Positions 1-4,813 of a stretch of 6,098 nucleotides of DNA are shown here, piece after piece. The DNA is from JABCPE02 sp963517805 (GTDB taxonomy: Bacteria > Bacteroidota > Bacteroidia > Flavobacteriales > Weeksellaceae), in contig CAUQHD010000097.1 in assembly GCA_963517805.1 (NCBI GenBank), positions 1 to 6,098 on the forward strand, in the 5' to 3' direction. Made by a program: the position numbers and the translations under genes. Every line of letters begins with the position of its first letter. Position 1 is the stretch's first letter. Below the pieces are notes generated by a model. It was not told the origin of the DNA. It saw nothing but the letters and a program-made list of their open reading frames with translations, and did not search any database.

Positions 1-2
1 AA

Positions 3-116
3 ATAATAGATATAAGGCTGCTATATACACTCCTAAAAACTGATAGTGGAGAGCGGATTTCCTACCCAAATAATCTATTTTTGCAAAAAGGAACAGCTAT
101 CATTAGTAAAAGTTAA
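3..116 (+). CDS. C-terminal end of a probable MscS-type mechanosensitive channel (partial)
   Basis: An open frame runs in from the left edge of the window and stops at TAA 114-116, giving 37 residues; the start lies outside. The visible peptide contains L-Y-T-L-L-K-T-D-S-G-E, then S-Y-P-N-N-L-F-L-Q-K-G. This matches the end of the MscS beta domain, where a T-x-L-x-T-x-D/S-G-E strand is followed by an invariant Pro-Asn pair. Family members are inner-membrane channels that open under membrane tension and release solutes during osmotic downshock. The protein ends soon after the Pro-Asn motif, so it would lack the larger cytoplasmic C-terminal domain of E. coli MscS and resemble the short MscS-like proteins I associate with flavobacteria. 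A hairpin terminator begins two bases after the stop, which supports this as a real gene end. The assignment rests on about 35 residues, so the family is probable and not certain. Confidence 0.68.
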   Translation: MIDIRLLYTLLKTDSGERISYPNNLFLQKGTAIISKS

Positions 117-117
117 T

Positions 118-142
118 ATCTGGGCGATGTTCCAGATTTTTT
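118..142 (+). terminator. Rho-independent terminator after the partial channel gene
   Basis: ATCTGG (118-123) pairs with CCAGAT (132-137). A possible G-U pair at 124/131 lengthens the stem to seven pairs. A run of five T follows at 138-142. It lies directly downstream of the stop at 116 and probably separates the channel gene from the membrane-protein gene at 194. Confidence 0.7.
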
Positions 143-193
143 GCTATAAAAACGGTTTTTGGACTTAATAAAATTCCTCATAGTAAATAACAC

Positions 194-637
194 ATGATAT
201 TTTTAGTGATTTTTGTGGCTTTAATCGTTTTATTATCTATGATATTCAGGTGGGATATTATAGACAAATTAAAAATAGATCAGAATTTAGCTTATGTTGT
301 TTTCGTTTTAGTTTTATTGTGTTTACTTTTCTTTTTTATAGGTAACATAAACAATATAATATTTTTTGTAGCAATTCTTTATGCATATCCTGATATGTTT
401 GTAGGGTTTATACTAAATATTACATGGTTAGGCTTGTTAAGTTTCATTATTTTTTCAAAAAAAGCCAATCAAAAGAAAATAGCAGTAATTCTTTTATTAG
501 TGGTGTCCATTGCTATTGGAGTAATGTACTATTTTGAAAAAAATGGCGAGAAAATTGAGCTAAACGAAGAAATTATTAATAAAAAATCTCTATCCAAACT
601 TCGGTATTGGAAAGGGGCACTAAGATTATCAGTGTAA
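194..637 (+). CDS. Unrecognised multi-pass membrane protein, 147 aa
   Basis: I do not recognise this protein. It is very hydrophobic, with likely membrane helices near residues 2-18, 32-50, 54-87 (one long or two short segments) and 95-113. A basic patch (K89, K90, K94, K95) precedes the last helix, and a charged tail of about 33 residues ends in basic and aromatic residues (L-R-Y-W-K). The ATG at 194 is the first in frame and there is no Shine-Dalgarno-like sequence, as is usual in Bacteroidota. The gene is noticeably richer in A and T than pncB next door, which may reflect hydrophobic codon choice, weak selection or recent acquisition. It lies between a terminator (118-142) and pncB (61 bp downstream, no terminator seen between), so transcription could run on into pncB, but no functional link to NAD salvage is evident. 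Its length and unbroken membrane pattern support real coding; the function is unknown. Confidence 0.68.
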   Translation: MIFLVIFVALIVLLSMIFRWDIIDKLKIDQNLAYVVFVLVLLCLLFFFIGNINNIIFFVAILYAYPDMFVGFILNITWLGLLSFIIFSKKANQKKIAVILLLVVSIAIGVMYYFEKNGEKIELNEEIINKKSLSKLRYWKGALRLSV

Positions 638-698
638 AAGCATTTTTTTATAATAGAAATTCGTATTTTTATGGCTTTAATTTTAATAAAATCTAAAA

Positions 699-1871
699 AT
701 GAGCGTAGTTTTTAAATCTATATTAGACAATGATTTTTACAAATTCACCATGCAATGCGCTGTGGTAAAGCTCTTTCCAGATGCGAGAGTGAAATATGTA
801 TTCATCAACCGAGGGAAACATTCCTTCCCAGAAGGCTTTGATGATGCCCTCAGAAAAGCCATCAATGAAATGGCAAAACTCCAGCTTACCAAAGCGGAAA
901 AAGAATTTCTGAAGAAAAACTGTCCGTATCTCAATCTGCCCTATTTAGACTTTTTAGAAGGATACCACTACGACCCTTCCGAAGTGAAAATCAATCAGAT
1001 AGGAAACGATTTAGAAGTTACCGTAGAAGGACTTTGGTACAGAACCATACTTTGGGAAGTGCCGCTGCTGTCACTCATCAGTGAACTTTATTACAAAATG
1101 AACGGTATGGAGCGCCAAAGTGATAATGAAATTACCCGAAAAACTTTAGAAAAAGCCAAAAACCTCATCGAACTAAAAGTTAATTTCGCGGAGTTTGGGA
1201 CACGAAGAAGACACTCCTACAAGGTTCATGATGTAGTGATGAAAGCCCTTACCCAAGATTCCAACAGCTATTTCATCGGTTCTTCCAATGTTCATTTTGC
1301 GATGAAATACGGCGTGAAACCTATCGGAACGCACGCCCACGAGTGGTTCATGTTCCATGGCGCTCAGTATGGATTTAAGATGGCAAACGCGCTTTCTTTG
1401 GAGCATTGGGTGGATGTTTATCGTGGCGACTTAGGAGTTGCCCTCTCGGACACTTATACTACCGATGTGTTTTTCAAGCAGTTTGATAAGAAATTTGCTA
1501 AACTTTTCGATGGAGTAAGACACGACAGCGGCGACCCGATAGCTTTCGCAGAGAAAACCATCAAACACTACGAAAAACACGGCATCAATCCTTTGTTTAA
1601 ATACATTATTTTCTCGGATAATCTTAATCTAGAGAAAATCTCCGAAATTACGCAAGCTTGCCGAGGAAAAGTAGGTCTTTCATTCGGAATTGGAACAAAT
1701 CTGACCAACGATGTAGGACTTACACCAATGAATATCGTAATGAAACTCACAGGAGTTCTTGGCGCAAATGATGAATGGATACCGACCGTGAAATTCTCCG
1801 ATGAAAAAGGAAAACAAACGGGAGACCCAAAAATGATAGAACTCGTCAAAGAGTCTCTAAGAATAAAATAA
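699..1871 (+). CDS. pncB: Nicotinate phosphoribosyltransferase
   Basis: This enzyme joins nicotinate to PRPP, with ATP hydrolysis, to make nicotinate mononucleotide, the first step of the Preiss-Handler route of NAD salvage in the cytoplasm. The 390-residue protein is close to the usual length (about 400 in E. coli). Family signatures are in order: D11-F-Y-K-F-T-M-Q near the N-terminus; E165-F-G-T-R-R-R in the barrel; G210-T-H-A-H-E, in which H214 is the probable counterpart of the phosphorylated catalytic histidine; H275-D-S-G-D-P, the PRPP/phosphate-binding segment; S306-D-N-L; and F329-G-I-G-T-N-L-T-N near the end. No key motif is missing. The ATG at 699 places the D-N-D-F-Y-K motif at the usual distance from the N-terminus, and an A-rich stretch precedes it. 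The gene ends in a strong terminator that overlaps its stop codon. No other NAD gene is in the window. Confidence 0.96.
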   Translation: MSVVFKSILDNDFYKFTMQCAVVKLFPDARVKYVFINRGKHSFPEGFDDALRKAINEMAKLQLTKAEKEFLKKNCPYLNLPYLDFLEGYHYDPSEVKINQIGNDLEVTVEGLWYRTILWEVPLLSLISELYYKMNGMERQSDNEITRKTLEKAKNLIELKVNFAEFGTRRRHSYKVHDVVMKALTQDSNSYFIGSSNVHFAMKYGVKPIGTHAHEWFMFHGAQYGFKMANALSLEHWVDVYRGDLGVALSDTYTTDVFFKQFDKKFAKLFDGVRHDSGDPIAFAEKTIKHYEKHGINPLFKYIIFSDNLNLEKISEITQACRGKVGLSFGIGTNLTNDVGLTPMNIVMKLTGVLGANDEWIPTVKFSDEKGKQTGDPKMIELVKESLRIK

Positions 1872-1902
1872 ACCACATAAAAAATGTGGTTTTATTTTTT
1901 TT
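1865..1902 (+). terminator. Strong hairpin terminator after pncB, possibly bidirectional
   Basis: The core stem AACCACAT (1871-1878) pairs with ATGTGGTT (1884-1891) around a five-A loop, and A-T pairs extend it to as many as 14 (1865-1878 with 1884-1897). Ts follow to 1902. The left arm includes the pncB stop codon (1869-1871). The A-rich left flank reads as a T-run on the opposite strand, so it could also stop transcription from the right. Confidence 0.85.
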
Positions 1903-1960
1903 CAAATAAATGTGTAACAAATCCTAAATTTTAATACTAATTAACTAAAAAAATCAATCA

Positions 1961-2470
1961 ATGTCTTCATTAGAGCAGGAATTTCTGGAGAGAATAGAAA
2001 AGCATAAAGGCGTGCTTTTCAAAATTTCCAAGATGTATATGGACGAGCCCGAAGACCAGAATGATTTGTTTCAGGAAATCACCTATCAGCTATGGAAAGC
2101 CTATCCGAGTTTTGAGGAAAAAAGCAAATTTTCTACTTGGATGTATCGTGTAGCCCTTAATACTGCGATAGTTTTTCTGAAATCTGAAAAGAAAAGAGGA
2201 TTCATCTCTCGGGAAGAGGAAATTCAGAATTTTGACATCAAAAATGAAGAAACCGCCGAAGAAGAGCACAAAGTAAAAATAATGTATGATGCCATCCACC
2301 TGCTGAGCCCGATAGACAAGGCGTTGATTTTCTATTATTTAGAAGACTATTCTGGAAAAGAAATGGCGGAACAACTGGGAATAACAGAAGGGAACTGCCG
2401 TGTAAAACTAAACCGAGCTAAACAGAAGCTGAGCGACTTAGTAAACAAATTGATAAACAAAGAATTATAA
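1961..2470 (+). CDS. ECF-type RNA polymerase sigma factor, 169 aa
   Basis: This is a sigma-70 family factor reduced to regions 2 and 4, the plan of extracytoplasmic-function sigma factors, which direct RNA polymerase to a small set of stress or envelope genes. Region 2 covers roughly residues 12-80 and contains D35-L-F-Q-E (core-polymerase contact) and F57-S-T-W-M-Y-R-V-A-L-N (promoter melting and -10 recognition). An acidic linker spans about 82-106. Region 4 covers about 110-162, with L-S-P-I-D-K-A-L, the helix-turn-helix S131-G-K-E-M-A-E-Q-L-G-I-T-E-G and a basic recognition helix (V148-K-L-N-R-A-K). The length is normal for the class. The ATG at 1961 gives the usual short lead into region 2. 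A membrane-protein gene starts 21 bp after the stop, the arrangement expected of a sigma factor and its membrane regulator. The regulon and signal cannot be read from the sequence. Confidence 0.93.
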   Translation: MSSLEQEFLERIEKHKGVLFKISKMYMDEPEDQNDLFQEITYQLWKAYPSFEEKSKFSTWMYRVALNTAIVFLKSEKKRGFISREEEIQNFDIKNEETAEEEHKVKIMYDAIHLLSPIDKALIFYYLEDYSGKEMAEQLGITEGNCRVKLNRAKQKLSDLVNKLINKEL

Positions 2471-2491
2471 AATAATTTAATAAAAATTCTA

Positions 2492-3265
2492 ATGGATTTA
2501 GAAAACTTAAAACAAGTGTGGGATAAGGAAAAAATAGAATCCATTCCTGAAATTTCCTTGGAAAAACAAAAAGAAATTCATACGCCTCTGGAGATGATTC
2601 GGATGAATATGCGGGCTGAATTTTGGATGAATATTATTTTCTTTCCTTTTTGGGCGGCACTGCTTCCTCTGACAGGAAAGAATACTGAGCACATCTATCT
2701 CATTGCTATACTGATATTTATAGCATTTATCATCATAGGATATTATTATCTGAAATTCTATACTTTTTATAAAAAATTGAATACCAAAAGCCTTAATACT
2801 TATCATAATATTTTGGATTTAAGGTATGAATTGGTTTTAAATTCAGAGCTTTATAAATCTTTTTATATTGTATTCATTCCTATCGGATTGTGTCTTTATA
2901 CTATTTTATATTTGCATGACAAAGAGACTAATCTCACTATTTTCGCCATAAAATCACTGATATTTGGTGTGGTTTTTTATTTTGGAGGAAAATACTGGTT
3001 GTATGAGAAATACGGGAAATACATTCAGAAAATTTCTAAAATCGTAGCCGAAATCATAGGCGAAGAAGATGGTTTTGAATATGATAGAAGTTTCCTGAAA
3101 ATCCAAAAAGAATTCGTTTTCCTACAAAAAGCAAGAAATTTCTGCAATGAAAAATTCGGAAAGTATGGTCAAACAGCGTATATTATATTTCTTATAATTT
3201 CACTATTGTTAATCTCGTTTTTAGTAGGAGTTTGTGTTGGGATTTTATATGTTATTATAACATAA
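2492..3265 (+). CDS. Five-helix membrane protein cotranscribed with the ECF sigma factor, possible regulator
   Basis: The 257-residue protein has a soluble, charged N-terminus of about 43 residues starting M-D-L-E-N-L-K-Q-V-W-D. Membrane helices lie near 44-60, 67-89, 121-141, 147-169 and 228-255, with a charged segment of about 55 residues (171-226) between the last two. Helix count and the basic residues near R36, R41 and K88 are compatible with a cytoplasmic N-terminus. The 21-bp gap to the sigma gene and the lack of a terminator between them indicate one operon. By position it is a candidate anti-sigma factor, with the N-terminal segment or the 171-226 loop holding the sigma factor at the membrane. 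This is inference: I see no zinc-binding anti-sigma motif (His-x3-Cys-x2-Cys) and nothing resembling FecR. It could equally be a target of the sigma factor. No terminator of its own is obvious; the hairpin at 3288-3308 has its T-run on the other strand. Confidence 0.85.
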   Translation: MDLENLKQVWDKEKIESIPEISLEKQKEIHTPLEMIRMNMRAEFWMNIIFFPFWAALLPLTGKNTEHIYLIAILIFIAFIIIGYYYLKFYTFYKKLNTKSLNTYHNILDLRYELVLNSELYKSFYIVFIPIGLCLYTILYLHDKETNLTIFAIKSLIFGVVFYFGGKYWLYEKYGKYIQKISKIVAEIIGEEDGFEYDRSFLKIQKEFVFLQKARNFCNEKFGKYGQTAYIIFLIISLLLISFLVGVCVGILYVIIT

Positions 3266-3281
3266 TATTCATTTCAAAGCA

Positions 3282-3308
3282 TAAAAAAGCGACCTATGAA
3301 AAGTCGCT
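3282..3308 (-). terminator. Rho-independent terminator of the tRNA operon
   Basis: Read on the minus strand, AGCGAC (3308-3303) pairs with GTCGCT (3293-3288) around a nine-base loop and is followed by a run of T. It begins 16 bases after the end of tRNA-Leu(TAA). The T-run lies only on the minus-strand exit side, which assigns it to the tRNA operon and not to the membrane-protein gene ending at 3265. Confidence 0.82.
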
Positions 3309-3323
3309 AATTATGAGTGGTTG

Positions 3324-3407
3324 TACCCCAGGCGGGACTTGAACCCGCACGCCAAAAGAGGCACAGGATTTTAAGTCCTGCGTGTCTACCAGTTCCACCA
3401 CCAGGGC
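3324..3407 (-). tRNA. tRNA-Leu (anticodon TAA)
   Basis: On the minus strand an 84-nt class II tRNA folds with acceptor 5' arm GCCCTGG, a D arm ending G-G-T-A-G-A-C, anticodon stem CAGGA/TCCTG around the loop CTTAAAA (anticodon TAA), a long variable arm with GCC/GGC stem, and T arm GCGGG-TTCAAGT-CCCGC. The discriminator base is A, as expected for leucine. The acceptor 3' arm CTGGGGT makes three G-U pairs, including the terminal pair. The next three bases are CAA, so the 3' CCA is not encoded and must be added by the nucleotidyltransferase. It reads UUA and UUG codons. It is the last of three tRNA genes in the operon. Confidence 0.95.
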
Positions 3408-3413
3408 ATGGAA

Positions 3414-3489
3414 TGGAGCGAAAAACGGGATTCGAACCCGCGACCCCAACCTTGGCAAGGTTGTGCTCTACCAACTGAGCTATTTTCGC
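3414..3489 (-). tRNA. tRNA-Gly (anticodon GCC)
   Basis: On the minus strand a 76-nt tRNA including an encoded CCA (plus-strand TGG at 3414-3416). The acceptor stem GCGAAAA/TTTTCGC is perfect. The anticodon stem CAACC/GGTTG encloses TTGCCAA, giving anticodon GCC, which reads GGC and GGU. The T arm contains the standard GGTTCGAATCC. The discriminator base is U, as usual for bacterial tRNA-Gly. It is the middle gene of the operon, six bases from each neighbour. Unlike the two leucine tRNAs beside it, this gene encodes its CCA end. Confidence 0.96.
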
Positions 3490-3495
3490 AAACTG

Positions 3496-3577
3496 TGCGG
3501 ATGAAGGGACTCGAACCCCCACGCCTCTCGGCACCAGATCCTAAGTCTGGCGTGGCTACCAATTACACCACATCCGC
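3496..3577 (-). tRNA. tRNA-Leu (anticodon TAG)
   Basis: On the minus strand an 82-nt class II tRNA with a perfect acceptor stem GCGGATG/CATCCGC, anticodon stem CCAGA/TCTGG around CTTAGGA (anticodon TAG), a variable arm with GCC-GAGA-GGC hairpin, and T arm GGGGG-TTCGAGT-CCCTT containing two G-U pairs. The discriminator is A. The following bases are CAG, so CCA is not encoded. It reads CUN codons, mainly CUA and CUG. It is the first gene of the operon, about 29 bases downstream of the predicted transcription start. Confidence 0.95.
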
Positions 3578-3605
3578 AGTGAAGAATGAACTACTCTTTC
3601 TTTTT

Positions 3606-3642
3606 ATGGGTGCAAATATACAAACTTATTTTTAATACACAA
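3606..3642 (-). promoter_or_regulatory. Bacteroidota-type promoter of the tRNA operon
   Basis: On the minus strand TTG (3642-3640) is separated by 19 bases from TATATTTG (3620-3613), a full match to the Bacteroidota housekeeping consensus TTG-N(17-23)-TAnnTTTG. Transcription would start near 3606, leaving a leader of about 29 bases before tRNA-Leu(TAG). The -33 TTG lies inside a small inverted repeat, ACACAA (3637-3642) and TTGTGT (3650-3655). Confidence 0.82.
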
Positions 3643-3728
3643 TATTATTTTGTGTTTTTTTATTTTTTATTTTAAAAAGAGTTTCTTATTTTTACCCTTT
3701 CAATTTTTTGTTATATTAAATATTTATT

Positions 3729-4106
3729 ATGGAATTACAAGGGACGGTTAAGAAAATATTTGAAATTCAGAGTTTTCCAAGCGGATTTCAAAAAAGAGAA
3801 ATGGTTATTCTTACTCAGGAGCAATATCCACAGCCTATTAGTATTGAGTTTTTATCAGAAAAGATAAGTCTTTTAGATCATATTTCTGAAGGAGACCAAG
3901 TGAAAATAGGAATAAACATTCGTGGGAGAGAGTGGACAAATCCAGAAGGACAGGTGAAATATTTTAATTCCATTACAGGCTGGAGATTAGAAAAAATAAG
4001 CGAAACCTCTCCAGAGCCTGTACATGCAGCTTCTGCAGCGCCACAGGCTGAAGCAAGTAACGAAAACCCTTTCGCTGAAGAGGATGAGGATGATTTGCCA
4101 TTCTAA
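3729..4106 (+). CDS. DUF3127 family protein with SSB-like acidic C-terminal tail, 125 aa
   Basis: The N-terminal 90 residues match the DUF3127 family, a small domain common in Bacteroidota and probably an OB-type beta barrel. It starts M-E-L-Q-G-T-V-K-K-I, includes Q21-K-R-E-M-V-I-L-T, G55-D-Q-V-K-I-G-I-N-I-R-G-R-E-W, and closes with the strand I82-T-G-W-R-L-E-K-I. Residues 91-112 form an Ala/Pro/Glu/Ser-rich linker without apparent fold, followed by an acidic tip ending E-D-D-L-P-F. This is the plan of single-stranded DNA-binding protein: an OB domain, a flexible linker, and an acidic Asp-Asp-x-Pro-Phe tip that recruits repair and replication proteins. It is not a canonical SSB, and nucleic-acid binding is inferred. 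The ATG at 3729 is the first in frame, after an AT-rich leader. A terminator follows 15 bases after the stop, so the gene may be monocistronic, with read-through into aat possible. Confidence 0.88.
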   Translation: MELQGTVKKIFEIQSFPSGFQKREMVILTQEQYPQPISIEFLSEKISLLDHISEGDQVKIGINIRGREWTNPEGQVKYFNSITGWRLEKISETSPEPVHAASAAPQAEASNENPFAEEDEDDLPF

Positions 4107-4121
4107 TCACAAATAATAAAC

Positions 4122-4153
4122 AATCCTACCTCTTGCGTAGGATTTTCTTTTCT
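4122..4153 (+). terminator. Hairpin terminator between the DUF3127 gene and aat
   Basis: AATCCTAC (4122-4129) pairs perfectly with GTAGGATT (4137-4144) around a seven-base loop, followed by the T-rich TTCTTTTCT. It terminates the DUF3127 transcript. The T-tract ends right at the aat ATG (4154), leaving no room for a promoter between them, so aat must depend on read-through or on a promoter upstream of or inside the hairpin. The tract also occupies the site where a ribosome-binding region of aat would be. Confidence 0.8.
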
Positions 4154-4813
4154 ATGTATCAATTAGATGAAGAAATCTGGTTTCCAGATCCCAGACAATA
4201 CCATCCCCAAAGCGGAATTATTGCCATTGGGGGAGATCTTTCTGCGGAAAGACTCGCTTTGGCTTATTCTTTAGGCTTGTTCCCATGGTTTAACGAAGGT
4301 GAAGAAATCCTCTGGTGGTGCCCAGATCCAAGGTTTGTTTTGTTTCCCAAAGAACTGAAAGTTTCTAAATCCATGAGGAAAATTCTACGGAATGATGAGT
4401 TTTCCTTTACCGAAAATCAATGTTTTGAAGAAGTGATGAGAAATTGCGCCGAAATTAAACGAAATGGGCAGGACGGCACATGGATTTCAGAGGAAATGAT
4501 AAAAGCCTATGTAAAGCTAAACCAATTGGGAAAAGCCAAAAGTGTAGAAGTATGGAAAGACGGACAGCTTGTGGGCGGTTTCTATGGTGTGGAGGTAGGG
4601 AATGTTTTCTGTGGAGAGAGTATGTTTAGCAAAGTGAGCAATGCTAGTAAGGCGGGTTTTCTTCATTTTGTGCTAAATAATCAAGACCATTATCAGTTGA
4701 TAGATTGCCAAGTTTATTCCGAGCACTTGGAAAGTTTAGGAGCAAGGGAAATTCCCAAAAAGGATTTTCTGTCTATTCTTTCGGAGGGAGAGAGAGGGCA
4801 TTTATTGGAATGA
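4154..4813 (+). CDS. aat: Leucyl/phenylalanyl-tRNA-protein transferase
   Basis: Aat transfers Leu or Phe from charged tRNA to the N-terminus of proteins beginning with Arg or Lys, marking them for ClpS/ClpAP degradation (bacterial N-end rule, cytoplasm). From ATG 4154 the protein has 219 residues (E. coli 234). Motifs in order are I8-W-F-P-D-P, G26-G-D-L-S, Y38-S-L-G-L-F-P-W-F, W54-W-C-P-D-P-R-F-V-L-F-P, D108-G-T-W-I, G141-G-F-Y-G-V, F152-C-G-E-S-M-F-S and L182-I-D-C-Q. E155, D184 and Q186 correspond to catalytic or substrate residues of the E. coli enzyme. The frame stays open to a TTG at 4133, but that lies inside the terminator hairpin and would add seven unconserved residues; the family begins just before W-F-P-D-P, so 4154 is preferred. 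The last 41 bp overlap the convergent exonuclease gene. Confidence 0.94.
   Translation: MYQLDEEIWFPDPRQYHPQSGIIAIGGDLSAERLALAYSLGLFPWFNEGEEILWWCPDPRFVLFPKELKVSKSMRKILRNDEFSFTENQCFEEVMRNCAEIKRNGQDGTWISEEMIKAYVKLNQLGKAKSVEVWKDGQLVGGFYGVEVGNVFCGESMFSKVSNASKAGFLHFVLNNQDHYQLIDCQVYSEHLESLGAREIPKKDFLSILSEGERGHLLE

Noticed and set aside
76..83. TATTTTTG, a perfect match to the Bacteroidota -7 consensus
   Set aside because: It lies inside the channel coding sequence, has no TTG at the right distance, and a terminator follows at 118-142, so it is probably chance.
1173..1406. Minus-strand frame inside pncB, with similar ones at 737-934 and 1568-1876
   Set aside because: They are antisense shadows of a strongly conserved enzyme, with low-complexity peptides and no start context.
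3282..3308. The hairpin as terminator of the plus-strand membrane-protein gene
   Set aside because: On the plus strand the right arm is followed by TAATTATG with no T-run; the T-run is only on the minus-strand side.
3408..3635. Plus-strand frame of 75 codons over the tRNA genes, and the similar minus-strand frame at 3307-3534
   Set aside because: Both run through three well-folded tRNA genes; the peptides are translations of tRNA sequence of the kind often seen as spurious short proteins.
4133..4153. TTG start for aat, adding seven residues
   Set aside because: It lies in the loop of the terminator hairpin, the added residues are not family-like, and the ATG at 4154 gives the usual Aat N-terminus.
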